A stretch of DNA of 64,000 nt from Streptomyces pseudovenezuelae (GCF_001513955.1 NZ_KQ948145.1:986393-1050392); one strand, 5' to 3'. Shown: positions 26,867-35,572, counted from the first letter of the stretch. The notes: a model not told the origin generated them from the letters alone. A program made the numbers and translations.

Positions 26867-27472
26867 TCAGCGGCCGTCACCCCACCCCGGATCCCGACCC
26901 GTCCGCCCCAGCAACCGCTCGAATTCCGACGCCTCGACGGACACCGCCACCGGCTCCCCGAACACCCCCATCTGCCGGGCCGTCGGAGCGAGCTGGGCCA
27001 CCGCACCCCTCAGCTCCTCCACCACCGGCGCGTCGGCCTCCCCGTAGACCTGACCCGTGGACCGCGCCAGGTCCCACACATGCACGGTCAGGTCGAGCAG
27101 CGCCATCGAGCCGACCAGCCGCGCCGGCATGTCCATCGCCCCGGTCGTGCCCTCCTCGGCACCGGGCGCGGACCAGGCCGACACCAGCCGGTCCGCCTCC
27201 GCCGCGAACCGCTCACGCCAGTCCGGCCCCTCGGCCACCCGGTCGGCGGCGGCCTGTCCGAAGTCCGACGGCTCCTTCGCCGCCAGCCGCTGGAACTGCA
27301 CGATCACCTGGAAGAGGTGATTGACGAGCTCCTTCACGTCGTACTCCGCGCAGGGCGTGGCGGCCCCGAGAGCCGTGTCCTCGATCCCCCGGACCACCGG
27401 AACCGCCCGCTCCCGCGCCATCCCCAGCAGCTCACCGATGCCGTACGTCTTCTTCGCCGCGTTCGTGTCCAT
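26867..27472 (-). CDS. TIGR03086 family metal-binding protein (DinB/MDMPI-like)
   Basis: A 201-residue soluble protein with the four-helix mycothiol-maleylpyruvate-isomerase-like N-terminal fold: ATPCAEYDVKELVNHLF carries one metal-binding His, and LTVHVWDLARS another. The catalytic role is unknown; many relatives are mycothiol- or bacillithiol-linked metal-dependent enzymes. ACCGTA (TACGGT on the minus strand) ends 6 bases before the ATG, so the message is probably leaderless. It is divergent from the AraC-family gene. Confidence 0.85.
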   Translation of the reverse strand: MDTNAAKKTYGIGELLGMARERAVPVVRGIEDTALGAATPCAEYDVKELVNHLFQVIVQFQRLAAKEPSDFGQAAADRVAEGPDWRERFAAEADRLVSAWSAPGAEEGTTGAMDMPARLVGSMALLDLTVHVWDLARSTGQVYGEADAPVVEELRGAVAQLAPTARQMGVFGEPVAVSVEASEFERLLGRTGRDPGWGDGR

Positions 27473-27547
27473 GCCCCGACCGTACGAAGCCCGCCGCCCG
27501 CCCTTCTTGAAGAAACGCGACACCCGACCCGGACGTACGATCCCCTC

Positions 27548-28363
27548 ATGGCCGCCCCCCGCCGCGACACCCGCGGGATCGTCGACCCGGCCGGGCTGCT
27601 GACCCGGGTGCGGTTCCGCCGCCACGAGCCCGCCGAGCCGCTGCGCCGGTACGTCGAGCGGTACTGGTTCATCGACTGGGACCTGCCCGAGCCCTACGTC
27701 TCCCACGTCGTCCCGCACCCGTCCGTCCACCTCACCTTCCAGCAGGACGAGGGGTCCCCCTACGCGGAGCTGACCGGCATCCCCGGCGGCCTCTACACCA
27801 GGAAGCTCACCGGCCGGGGCCGGGTCTGCGGGGTGAAGTTCCGCCCGGGCGGCTTCCGGCCGTACGCCCCCGACCACCCGGTCTCCCACTGGACGGGCCG
27901 GGTACTGCCCGCCCGGGAGGTGTTCCCGCAGGCCACCCCCGCCGCCGCCCGCTCCGTGCTGACCCCCGCCACCGACGAGGCCCGCGTCGCCGCCCTCGAC
28001 GCCTTCCTCCTCCCCCTCGCCCCCGCCGCCCCCGACCCGCAGGCCGACCTCGCCACCGCCCTGGTCGACCGCGTCCACGAGGACCGCACCGCCCGCCGCG
28101 TCGACGACCTCGCCCGCACGGCGGGACTCTCGGTCCGCGCGCTGCAACGGCTCTTCTCCGCCTACGTCGGTGTGAGCCCCAAGTGGGTCATCCTGCGCTA
28201 CCGCATCCACGAGGCCCTGGAACGCGCCGGCACCCGCGGCGAGGTCGACTGGGCCGCCCTGGCCGTCGGCCTCGGCTATGCCGACCAGGCCCATCTGGTC
28301 CGGGACTTCACCGCGACGGTGGGGGTCCCGCCGACGGCGTACGCCCAGGCGGCCGCGGGCTGA
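27548..28363 (+). CDS. AraC family transcriptional regulator
   Basis: A 271-residue protein with an N-terminal DUF6597-like sensing region (LRRYVERYWFIDWDLPEPY; CGVKFRPGGFRPY) and a C-terminal AraC DNA-binding domain (VDDLARTAGLSVRALQRLF and VALGLGYADQAHLVRDF-like second helix-turn-helix, here AVGLGYADQAHLVRDF). TACGAT ends 6 bases before the ATG at 27548 and no ribosome site is visible, so a leaderless message is likely. The divergent neighbour at 26.9-27.5 kb is a plausible target. Confidence 0.9.
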   Translation: MAAPRRDTRGIVDPAGLLTRVRFRRHEPAEPLRRYVERYWFIDWDLPEPYVSHVVPHPSVHLTFQQDEGSPYAELTGIPGGLYTRKLTGRGRVCGVKFRPGGFRPYAPDHPVSHWTGRVLPAREVFPQATPAAARSVLTPATDEARVAALDAFLLPLAPAAPDPQADLATALVDRVHEDRTARRVDDLARTAGLSVRALQRLFSAYVGVSPKWVILRYRIHEALERAGTRGEVDWAALAVGLGYADQAHLVRDFTATVGVPPTAYAQAAAG

Positions 28364-28367
28364 AGCG

Positions 28368-28390
28368 GCCCGGAAAAAAACCGGCCGGGC
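28368..28390 (+). terminator. Possible terminator behind the AraC gene
   Basis: GCCCGG and CCGGGC form a 6-base stem around an 11-base loop that contains seven A residues. The stem is short and there is no T tract, so termination is uncertain. Confidence 0.35.
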
Positions 28391-28459
28391 TGTCACACTC
28401 CCGCTCCGCCCCGGGTCAACCCCGTGAAACCGATGACCCGGAGCTCGAAGGAGCCACTC

Positions 28460-28798
28460 ATGTCCGTCGCCCACACCGTCGTCACCCTGCTCGCCGCCGC
28501 CATGGCGGGCTACTCCGGCACCGTCGTCCTCACCCGCGCCGACTGGATCGTCAAGGCCCTCACCGACTACGGCGTCCCCCGCACGTGGTGGAACCTGCTC
28601 GGCGCGGCCAAGATCGCCGGTGCGCTGGGCCTCCTGGCCGGCTTCTTCGTGCCGTAAGTCGGCCTCGCGGCCGGCATCGGCCTGGTCCTCTACTTCACCG
28701 GAGCCGCCGTGACCGTGGCCCGCGCCCACTGGTACAGCCACATCCCGTTCCCGCTGGTCTACGCGGCCCCCGTGGTCGCGGCCCTGGCGCTGGGCTGA
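28460..28798 (+). pseudogene. DoxX family membrane protein, interrupted by an in-frame TAA
   Basis: Translation from the ATG at 28460 (AAGGAG 6 bases upstream) gives 65 residues ending in GLLAGFFVP and then TAA at 28655-28657. The same frame continues without a gap as VGLAAGIGLVLYFTGAAVTV and ends at TGA 28796, giving a normal-sized four-helix DoxX protein of 112 codons. The stop removes the last two membrane helices, so the gene is either a recent pseudogene or carries a sequence error. No second start with a ribosome site follows the stop. Confidence 0.8.
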
Positions 28799-28832
28799 GA
28801 CCGCCACGGGACCGTCCGGCGGGCCGGTTGCC

Positions 28833-28928
28833 AGGGCCTGTCGTTTGGATCAGGCCGGCCGTGAGGTGCGGTGCTTTTCTGCCGACTCCAGACCCCGCGA
28901 CGCCGGGCTGATCCAAACGCCAGGCCCT
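28833..28928. repeat. Inverted-repeat element (MITE-like or terminator), 96 bp
   Basis: A 21-base end starting AGGGCCTGTCGTTTGGATCA at 28833-28853 is repeated in inverse orientation at 28908-28928 with one mismatch (T versus G at position 9). The 54 bases between carry no gene. The right end overlaps the stop codon (TAG) of the leftward oxidoreductase. Thirteen bases of the same end recur at 43770-43782 behind another stop codon. Confidence 0.7.
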
Positions 28929-29814
28929 AGGGCACCAGCACGAGCCGCCCCCGTATGCCGCCCTCCTCCAGCCGGGCGTGCGCCTTGGACACCGCGTCCA
29001 GGGCGTACGTCTCGGCCACCCGCAGCGTCAGCGCTCCCTCGTCCACCAGCCCCGCCAGCTCGGCGAGCCGCGCCCCGTCCGCGCCCACCGAGACGGACAC
29101 CGTCCGCACCCCGCGCACCGACGCCGGATGCGCCCCGGGCCGTACACCGACATAGGCGCCCCCGTCCCGCACCCGCTCCAGCACCGCCTCACCGAGCACC
29201 GCCGTGTCCAGCACGGCGTCGAAGGTCCCGGCAGCGGCGGTGGTCGTGAACTGCGCGGCCCCCAGGGACCGTACGAACTCCTCGTCCGCCTCCCGGGCCA
29301 GCCCGGTCACCGACACCCCCTGGCGCGCGGCGAGTTGCACGGCGAACCCACCGACCGCCCCCGCCGCCCCCGTCACCAGCAACGACTGTCCCTCGGTCAA
29401 CTCCAGCAGATCCAGGGCCTGTACGGCGGTCAGCGCGTTCAGCGGCAGCGTCGCCGCGTGCACCGCGTCGACCGTCACCGGCGCCTTGGCCACCGCGTCC
29501 GTGTCGACGACGACGTACTCGGCGTGCGTGCCCAGCGCCTTGGCCACACCGCCGTGCAGCGCCACCACCTCGTCCCCGACGCTCCACACCGTCCCGACGC
29601 CCACCGCGTCCACGGTCCCCGCGACATCCCAGCCGAGCCCGACCCGCTTGCCCGCCCCGCCGAAGAAACCGGCCCGCACCCCCAGGTCCACCGGGTTCAG
29701 CGCGGCCCCGGCGACCTTGATCCGCACCTGCCGGGCCCCCGGCTCGGGCAGCTCGCTCTCCACGACCTCCACGGCCTCGGGTCCGCCGAAGGTCCTCACC
29801 ACCGCTGCACGCAT
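28927..29814 (-). CDS. NADP-dependent quinone oxidoreductase (zinc-less MDR)
   Basis: A 295-residue medium-chain dehydrogenase/reductase starting MRAAVVRTFGGPEAVEVVE. The nucleotide-binding loop VTGAAGAVGGFAVQLAARQG is present near residues 138-157, while the zinc-ligand cysteines of alcohol dehydrogenases are absent, as in quinone oxidoreductases. GGGAG precedes the ATG by 9 bases. The gene is divergent from an HxlR-type regulator, the common arrangement for electrophile- or quinone-induced reductases. Confidence 0.9.
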   Translation of the reverse strand: MRAAVVRTFGGPEAVEVVESELPEPGARQVRIKVAGAALNPVDLGVRAGFFGGAGKRVGLGWDVAGTVDAVGVGTVWSVGDEVVALHGGVAKALGTHAEYVVVDTDAVAKAPVTVDAVHAATLPLNALTAVQALDLLELTEGQSLLVTGAAGAVGGFAVQLAARQGVSVTGLAREADEEFVRSLGAAQFTTTAAAGTFDAVLDTAVLGEAVLERVRDGGAYVGVRPGAHPASVRGVRTVSVSVGADGARLAELAGLVDEGALTLRVAETYALDAVSKAHARLEEGGIRGRLVLVP

Positions 29815-29894
29815 GACTGACAACTCCCTGTTCGTCACTGTTCGCGGCGGTATCCCCGCCGCTGCAGCAACCCTAGGAAGAGCTACTATCCATT

Positions 29895-29908
29895 GGTAAG
29901 TAGTTACC
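29895..29908. promoter_or_regulatory. Palindrome in the oxidoreductase/HxlR promoter region
   Basis: GGTAA and TTACC are perfect arms around GTAG. It sits 32 bases before the HxlR start codon, inside an AT-richer stretch with TACTATCC, and could be the HxlR operator for the divergent pair. Confidence 0.5.
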
Positions 29909-29939
29909 TGAAGGTGCCTACATACCCCGGAGGTGAGCC

Positions 29940-30341
29940 ATGCCGACCCTGACGGCGGCCCAGCGGCGCGAGCAGGCACGCGTCGAGTACGACGCGTTCA
30001 TCAAGGGCTGCCCCACCAACCAGCTCCTGGACCGGCTCAGCGACAAGTGGGTCAGCCTCGTCGTCGCGGCCCTCTCCAACGGCCCCATGCGCTACAGCGA
30101 CCTCAGCCGCAAAATCGCCGGTGTCAGCCCCAAGATGCTCACCCAGACCCTGCGCGCCCTGGAACGCGACGGCATCCTGACGCGCACGGTCACCCCCTCG
30201 GTCCCGGTCCGCGTCGACTACGCCCTCACCCCCCTGGGCAGCAGCCTGGCCGGCCTGCTCACCGCGGTGAAGGCGTGGGCGGAGACCCACATCGAGGAAG
30301 TCCACGAGGCCCGCGAGCGCTACGACGGCACCCCCGGCTAG
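29940..30341 (+). CDS. HxlR family winged helix-turn-helix regulator
   Basis: A 133-residue single-domain regulator starting MPTLTAAQRREQARVEYDAF. It has the HxlR features: an N-terminal cysteine (KGCPTNQLLDRLSDKW), the winged helix RYSDLSRKIAGVSPKMLTQT and a wing ending VRVDYALTPLGSSL. CGGAGGTGAG is a strong ribosome site before the ATG. The single N-terminal cysteine could make it thiol-sensitive, as in known quinone or aldehyde sensors. It is divergent from the quinone oxidoreductase gene. Confidence 0.93.
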   Translation: MPTLTAAQRREQARVEYDAFIKGCPTNQLLDRLSDKWVSLVVAALSNGPMRYSDLSRKIAGVSPKMLTQTLRALERDGILTRTVTPSVPVRVDYALTPLGSSLAGLLTAVKAWAETHIEEVHEARERYDGTPG

Positions 30342-30346
30342 CGCCG

Positions 30347-30820
30347 TCAGAAGTAGTACTCGTCGCCGCTGTCCAGCACCAGCACGCGCTGCCGGTCGTT
30401 CTCCCGGTTCCGGTCCACCGTCCCCCCGTTCCACACCGTGTCGATCTCCAGCAGCACCTCCGACGGCGCCCCCCGCAGCAGCACCCGCATCGCGACCCGC
30501 TCCCCCACCCCGTCCGCCGCAAGTGCCCCCACCCGGCACAGCACCACCCGCTCCGCCGACCGCGCACAGCCCTCGGGCAGCGTCTGCTCGTTCACCAGCG
30601 GCTCGGACCACTGCAGCCGAACGGTCGCGTCCGGCACCGCGGCAGGCCCGTGATTGCGCGGGGTGAACCGCACGTCCACCCGCCCCCCGGCCATGGACGC
30701 GGCCCCGTGATACGCCAGATCCGCCTCGGGCCCGGGCGCCCCGGCCACCGCCGTACCACCCCCGCCCGCCACCATCGCGGCCACCGCACCCGCCACCGCA
30801 CACACCCGCAGACCCCGCAT
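30347..30820 (-). CDS. Secreted hypothetical protein
   Basis: A 157-residue protein with a signal peptide (residues 1-26: [24 protein letters not shown]) followed by a domain that looks like a beta-sandwich of the DUF11/CARDB kind ([24 protein letters not shown]...). Two cysteines could form a disulfide. AGGAG lies upstream of the ATG at 30820. The function is unknown. Confidence 0.75.
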   Translation of the reverse strand: MRGLRVCAVAGAVAAMVAGGGGTAVAGAPGPEADLAYHGAASMAGGRVDVRFTPRNHGPAAVPDATVRLQWSEPLVNEQTLPEGCARSAERVVLCRVGALAADGVGERVAMRVLLRGAPSEVLLEIDTVWNGGTVDRNRENDRQRVLVLDSGDEYYF

Positions 30821-30950
30821 GCCACCCACTCCTCGCTCCAGCCGCCCGAACCGCCGCGGTCGCAGGGATGTATCCCACGTACGGCGAACCGCAGGCGCCC
30901 TCCAACAGGTGACACGGGTCCCGGCGAACCGGCGTGCGAAGCTGGACCCC

Positions 30951-31286
30951 ATGCCCGTAGCCCGCTCCGTCGCCCTCTTCGTCGTGGCCGCCCTCTTCGA
31001 GATCGGGGGCGCCTGGCTGGTCTGGCAGGGCGTACGGGAGCACCGCGGCTGGATGTGGACCGCGGGCGGCGTCCTCGCCCTCGGCGCCTACGGCTTCGTC
31101 GCCACCTTCCAGCCCGACGCCCACTTCGGGCGCATCCTCGCCGCGTACGGCGGCATCTTCGTGGCCGGCTCGATCCTGTGGGGCATGGCGGCGGACGGCT
31201 ACCGCCCCGACCGCTGGGACCTCGCGGGCGCGCTGATCTGCCTCGCGGGCATGGCGGTGATCATGTACGCCCCGCGGGGCGACTGA
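30951..31286 (+). CDS. YnfA/UPF0060 family membrane protein
   Basis: A 111-residue inner membrane protein with four hydrophobic helices: [56 protein letters not shown] and [17 protein letters not shown]. The helix-1 [10 protein letters not shown] and helix-3 AYGGIFV sequences match the UPF0060 family, related to small multidrug-resistance transporters. It lies alone between divergent and parallel small genes. Confidence 0.92.
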   Translation: MPVARSVALFVVAALFEIGGAWLVWQGVREHRGWMWTAGGVLALGAYGFVATFQPDAHFGRILAAYGGIFVAGSILWGMAADGYRPDRWDLAGALICLAGMAVIMYAPRGD

Positions 31287-31415
31287 GCGGCCGTACGCAG
31301 GTCGTCGCCGCGTGCGGTCATGGGCCGGCTCCGCGATCCGGACCGCCCGGAGCCCCCGACCGCGGCCGACCTATCCTGGCGGGAGCCCGTACCCCCGCCC
31401 GCACGAGGAGCAGCC

Positions 31416-32192
31416 ATGGCATCCGCCGCCCCGTCCCCCGCGTCCCGGATCGCGATCGTCACCGGGGCGAGCAGCGGAATCGGCGCGGCGACCGCACGGC
31501 AGCTCGCCGCGGCCGGCTACCGCGTCGTGCTCACCGCCCGCCGCAAGGACCGCATCGAGGCGCTCGCGGAGGAGATCAACACGGCCGGCCACCAGGCGAC
31601 GGCCTACCAGCTGGACGTGACGGACCGCGCGGCCGTCGACGAGTTCGCGACGGCCTTCAAGACGGTCGGCGTCCTCGTCAACAACGCCGGCGGAGCCCTC
31701 GGCGCCGACCCCGTCGCCACCGGCGACCCCGCCGACTGGCGCACCATGTACGAGACCAACGTCATCGGCACCCTGAACCTCACCCAGGCCCTGCTGCCCA
31801 AGCTCGACGCGAGCGGCGACGGCACGATCGTCGTCGTCTCCTCGACCGCCGGCCACGGCACCTACGAGGGCGGCGGAGGCTATGTCGCCGCCAAGCACGG
31901 CGCCCACGTCCTCGCCGAGACCCTGCGCCTGGAGATCGTCGGCCGCCCCGTCCGCGTGATCGAGATCGCGCCCGGCATGGTCAAGACCGACGAGTTCGCC
32001 CTGACCCGCTTCGGCGGCGACCAGGAGAAGGCGGAGAAGGTCTACCAGGGCGTCGCCGAACCCCTGACGGCGGACGACGTGGCGGACACCATCACCTGGG
32101 CGGTCACCCGCCCCAGCCACGTCAACGTCGACCTCCTGGTCCTGCGCCCCCGCGCCCAAGCCTCCAACAGCAAGGTCCACCGAGACCTGTGA
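31416..32192 (+). CDS. Short-chain dehydrogenase/reductase (SDR)
   Basis: A 258-residue classical SDR with the NADP(H) loop TGASSGIGAATARQL, the NNAG motif (LVNNAGGALG), catalytic Ser in VVSSTAGHG and the YVAAK Tyr/Lys pair. A basic residue after the first motif (TARRKDR) favours NADP(H). GAGGAG precedes the ATG at 31416. It resembles the YdfG-like serine/3-hydroxy acid dehydrogenase group; the substrate is not determined. Its stop overlaps the start of a 44-residue membrane protein. Confidence 0.93.
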   Translation: MASAAPSPASRIAIVTGASSGIGAATARQLAAAGYRVVLTARRKDRIEALAEEINTAGHQATAYQLDVTDRAAVDEFATAFKTVGVLVNNAGGALGADPVATGDPADWRTMYETNVIGTLNLTQALLPKLDASGDGTIVVVSSTAGHGTYEGGGGYVAAKHGAHVLAETLRLEIVGRPVRVIEIAPGMVKTDEFALTRFGGDQEKAEKVYQGVAEPLTADDVADTITWAVTRPSHVNVDLLVLRPRAQASNSKVHRDL

Positions 32193-32323
32193 CCCCGGAC
32201 CGCAAGGACCCCAAGGACCCCCACGACGAACGCCACATGTGGTGGTGGCTCGCCTACTTCCTCTTCGGCATCCACATCGTGGCGTTCGTCATGATCTACG
32301 CGGTGACGCACGCCCCGAAGTGA
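32189..32323 (+). CDS. Small single-pass membrane protein (44 aa)
   Basis: Starts at GTG 32189 overlapping the SDR stop codon (GTGA). The product has a charged N-terminus (PDRKDPKDPHDERH) and one transmembrane helix (WWWLAYFLFGIHIVAFVMIYA). It is of the size and form of the small DUF6126-like proteins of Streptomyces, but I am not certain of the family. Coupling to the SDR gene suggests they are made together. Confidence 0.75.
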   Translation: MTPDRKDPKDPHDERHMWWWLAYFLFGIHIVAFVMIYAVTHAPK

Positions 32324-32330
32324 GAGCGGC

Positions 32331-33524
32331 TCAGCCCTTCACGCACACGACCTGCTTCAGCTTCGCCACAACCTCCACCAAGTCCCGCTGCTGGTCGATG
32401 ACCTGGTCGATCGACTTGTAGGCGCCCGGGATCTCGTCCACGACGCCGGAGTCCTTGCGGCACTCCACGCCCCGCGTCTGCTCCTCCAGGTCCCTGGTCG
32501 AGAAGCGCCGCTTGGCCGCGTTGCGGCTCATGCGCCGACCGGCGCCGTGCGAGGCCGAGTTGAAGGCCTTCTCGTTGCCGAGACCCTTCACGATGTACGA
32601 CCCCGTCCCCATGGAGCCGGGGATGATGCCGTACTCGCCGGAACCGGCCCGGATCGCGCCCTTGCGGGTCACGAGCAGGTCCATCCCGTCGTAGCGCTCC
32701 TCGGCCACGTAGTTGTGGTGTGCGCTGATCTCCGGCTCGAAGGTCGGCCTGGCCTTCTTGAACTCCTTGCGGACCACGTCCTTGAGGAGCGCCATCATGA
32801 TCGTGCGGTTGTACCTGGCGTACTCCTGCGCCCAGAACAGGTCGTTGCGGTACGCCTCCATCTGGGGAGTCCGCGCGATGAAGACGGCCAGGTCGCGGTC
32901 GACCAGCCCCTGGTTGTGCGGGAGTTTCTGGGCGACACCTATATGGAACTCGGCGAGTTCCTTGCCGATGTTGCGGGAGCCGGAGTGCAGCATCAGCCAA
33001 ACGGAACCGGTCGTATCCGTGCACACCTCGACAAAGTGGTTGCCGGATCCAAGCGTTCCCATCTGCTTTCCAGCGCGTTCGTGACGGAATTTGACCGCCT
33101 CCGCAACCCCCTCGAACCGCCCCCAGAAGTCGTCCCACCCGCCGGTCGCCAGCCCGTGGAACCGCCCCGGCTCGACGGGACTGTCATGCATCCCGCGGCC
33201 CACCGGAATGGCCTGCTCGATCTTCGACCGCAGCCGGGACAGGTCGCCGGGCAGGTCGTTGGCCGTCAGCGAGGTCCTCACCGCCGACATCCCGCAGCCG
33301 ATGTCCACGCCCACCGCGGCCGGGCACACCGCACCCTGCATCGCGATGACGGACCCGACCGTCGCGCCCTTGCCGTAGTGCACGTCCGGCATCACGGCGA
33401 GGCCCTTGATCCACGGCAGGGTCGCGACATTGCGCAGCTGCTGCAGGGCCACGTCCTCGACGGTCGCCGGGTCGGTCCACATACGGATCGGGACCTTGGC
33501 GCCCGGCATCTCCACGTACGACAT
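32331..33524 (-). CDS. rtcB: RNA-splicing ligase RtcB
   Basis: A 397-residue RtcB protein. RtcB joins RNA 2',3'-cyclic phosphate (or 3'-phosphate) ends to 5'-OH ends with GTP and Mn2+. The manganese-site residues are visible in GVDIGCGM, the GSGNHFVEV motif and LHSGSRNIGKEL; the guanylylated His is in NSASHGAGR. GAGGG precedes the ATG at 33524, which starts MSYVEMPGAKVPIRMW. No partner such as the RtcR regulator or archease gene is nearby. It converges on the small membrane protein gene with 7 bases between. Confidence 0.95.
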   Translation of the reverse strand: MSYVEMPGAKVPIRMWTDPATVEDVALQQLRNVATLPWIKGLAVMPDVHYGKGATVGSVIAMQGAVCPAAVGVDIGCGMSAVRTSLTANDLPGDLSRLRSKIEQAIPVGRGMHDSPVEPGRFHGLATGGWDDFWGRFEGVAEAVKFRHERAGKQMGTLGSGNHFVEVCTDTTGSVWLMLHSGSRNIGKELAEFHIGVAQKLPHNQGLVDRDLAVFIARTPQMEAYRNDLFWAQEYARYNRTIMMALLKDVVRKEFKKARPTFEPEISAHHNYVAEERYDGMDLLVTRKGAIRAGSGEYGIIPGSMGTGSYIVKGLGNEKAFNSASHGAGRRMSRNAAKRRFSTRDLEEQTRGVECRKDSGVVDEIPGAYKSIDQVIDQQRDLVEVVAKLKQVVCVKG

Positions 33525-33729
33525 ATCGCCCTCATTCCCCCGTAAAGCCAACAGAAGTCTCATATCGCAAAACCGGCGCCAAGGTCGACGTATGGGATGA
33601 CGGACCGGCGTTCACGGCAGTGCGTGCGATACACATTGTCTGCAGGGGACGTCCCCGTGCGGCAAGCGAATAACCTGCGGGGACACTGAGATCCCCACGA
33701 GCCGGAGACATTCCGAGAGGAGCCCCACC

Positions 33730-34545
33730 GTGCAGCGGAAGGCCTACGTACCCGGCGTCGCCGCCCTCCTCGCGGCGCTGCTGGCCGGCTGCACCGGCAG
33801 CTCCGGCGGCGACGGCACCACGGACGACGCCAACCCGGGCGACGCCGGCACCGCCTCCGTCGCCGCCCAGCCCGGCAAGTACCGCACCCTTCCCGAGGCC
33901 TGCGGGGTGGTCGGGCAGAGCACCCTCGACACGCTCCTGCCCGGCATCCAGCAGATCGCCGACGCGGATCAGCGCGCCCGGGCCTACGAGGGCGAGGCCA
34001 CGCTCACCTACGACACCGACCGCAAGGTCGGCTGCCGTTGGAAGGTGGAGGCCACGGACGCCACCGAGTACCTCTCGGTCGACTTCGAGCGTGTGGTGTC
34101 GTACGACAACGCGGTCAGCGACGACAGCCAGGCGCAGCAGCTCTTCGCGCAGACCGAGGAGAAGGCCGATCTGCCGCCGGCGGCGACGGCCGGTGCCACC
34201 TCGGACGTGACGGGGAGCGGGTCCGCGAGCCCCACCTCCTCTCCCACGGCCACCGCGAGCGGTTCCGCGAGTCCGAGCGGCTCGGCGTCGGCCACCCCGG
34301 CCGATGTCCAGCCCCGCGTTCTGGACGATCTGGGCGACGAGGCCTTCCTGGACGACGCGTTGGGCGGCTCGGGTTCGACGGCCCAGCAGCGCAAGGTGAC
34401 TGTGGCGTTCCGCACGTCCAACGTGATCGTGACCATCGAGTACGAGGAGCAGCCGACGACGATCGGCGTCACGCCGGACAGCAAGGAAATGCAGGACAAC
34501 GCCCGGAAACTGGCCTCCCAGCTGGCCGGGTCGCTGTCCGGCTGA
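33730..34545 (+). CDS. DUF3558 family lipoprotein (first of two)
   Basis: A 271-residue lipoprotein with lipobox LAGC (Cys22) and a DUF3558 domain starting near residue 55 (GKYRTLPEACGVVGQSTLDTLLPG). A Ser/Ala/Thr-rich spacer (about residues 155-195) separates the two halves of the domain. GAGAGGAG precedes the GTG. It is paralogous to the next gene (both have the SLPE(S/A)CGV-type motif). DUF3558 proteins are common actinobacterial surface lipoproteins of unknown function. Confidence 0.88.
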   Translation: MQRKAYVPGVAALLAALLAGCTGSSGGDGTTDDANPGDAGTASVAAQPGKYRTLPEACGVVGQSTLDTLLPGIQQIADADQRARAYEGEATLTYDTDRKVGCRWKVEATDATEYLSVDFERVVSYDNAVSDDSQAQQLFAQTEEKADLPPAATAGATSDVTGSGSASPTSSPTATASGSASPSGSASATPADVQPRVLDDLGDEAFLDDALGGSGSTAQQRKVTVAFRTSNVIVTIEYEEQPTTIGVTPDSKEMQDNARKLASQLAGSLSG

Positions 34546-34678
34546 GCGCTCTGCACACACCCCTCACTCATGCGCACAAGGCATTCGAAGCTGGACCGCA
34601 CGGCATCCTCACCGCGTACCGTGGCCCCTCGGACCCGATCCGACGGCAGGAACCACAAGCGTCATGAGTGAAGGAACC

Positions 34679-35572
34679 ATGCAGCGACGAGCAGAGCGTG
34701 ACCAGGGTGTTCAGCAAGTGAAGCGTCTTCACCGCGTCCTTGTCTGCGCGGCCGCAGTCCCGGTGATGCTGATCGCCGCCGGCTGCTCCTCCGACTCCGG
34801 CGACTCCGGCTCCGGCAGCGGTGGCGACAAGGCCGCGGGCGCCGGTGCGACGGTGCCGGCCTCCCCGAGCGCGTCGCCCACCGTGCAGGCGGCGGCGTAC
34901 AAGTCGCTTCCGGAGTCGTGCGGGGTGTTGTCCTCGAAGACCCTGAAGTCGCTGGTGCCCAAGGCCGCGAAGTCCGGCAAGAAGGGCACGTCGGAGGCTG
35001 GTACGCGCGGCAGTTGCTCCTGGAGCAGCCTCGACAACAACGGGGTCAAGGGCTCCCAGTTCCGCTGGCTGAACGTCTCGCTGCTGCGTTTCGAGTCGGA
35101 CACCTCGCGCGGTACGGGCGAGGCGCAGGCGGCGAAGTACTACGAGCAGCAGATCCAGGACGCCCAGTCGGTGGCGGGTGCGAAGAACGCCAAGTCGCAG
35201 GCGGTCTCCGGGACGGGTGACGCGGCGACGCTGGTGCGTTACGACCTGAAGAAGAAGGAAGGCGCCTTCAAGCAGCAGACGGTCGTCACGCGCGTGGAGA
35301 ACGTCGTGGTCACGGTCGACTACAACGGCGCAGGTCTGGCCGGGGACAAGGCGCCGAGCTCGGACGGCCTCGCGAAGCTCGCGGAGCAGGCCGCCAAGGA
35401 GGCGGTGTCCTCGGTGTCGGCGGCGAACGGTGAGGGTGCGGCGAGCGCGGCTCCCTCGCAGTCCGCGTCGGGTTCGAAGGCCCCGTCGAAGTCCGCGTCC
35501 CCGTCGAAGTCGGCCACGGGGTCGGCGTCGAAGTCGGCATCTCCGTCCAAGTCGGCCGCGAAGAAGAGCTGA
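34679..35572 (+). CDS. DUF3558 family lipoprotein (second of two)
   Basis: About 297 residues with lipobox IAAGC and a DUF3558-like domain (YKSLPESCGVLSSKTLKSLVP). The C-terminal 45 residues are a Ser/Ala/Lys/Pro repeat tail (SKSASPSKSA units) that would extend from the cell surface or reach into the cell wall. The ATG at 34679 has AAGGA just upstream; ATG 34664 or GTG 34718 are alternatives. Confidence 0.87.
   Translation: MQRRAERDQGVQQVKRLHRVLVCAAAVPVMLIAAGCSSDSGDSGSGSGGDKAAGAGATVPASPSASPTVQAAAYKSLPESCGVLSSKTLKSLVPKAAKSGKKGTSEAGTRGSCSWSSLDNNGVKGSQFRWLNVSLLRFESDTSRGTGEAQAAKYYEQQIQDAQSVAGAKNAKSQAVSGTGDAATLVRYDLKKKEGAFKQQTVVTRVENVVVTVDYNGAGLAGDKAPSSDGLAKLAEQAAKEAVSSVSAANGEGAASAAPSQSASGSKAPSKSASPSKSATGSASKSASPSKSAAKKS

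Noticed and set aside
28655..28657. Recoding (selenocysteine-like read-through) of the DoxX stop
   Set aside because: The codon is TAA, not TGA, and no recoding hairpin follows directly; a nonsense mutation or sequence error is simpler.
33645..33656. GGGGACGTCCCC palindrome before the first DUF3558 gene
   Set aside because: A short GC palindrome arises often by chance here and no promoter context was clear; not enough to call an operator.
35440..35572. Ser/Lys/Pro repeat tail as a possible CRISPR-like or tandem DNA repeat
   Set aside because: It is an in-frame low-complexity protein tail with varying codons and no spacer structure.
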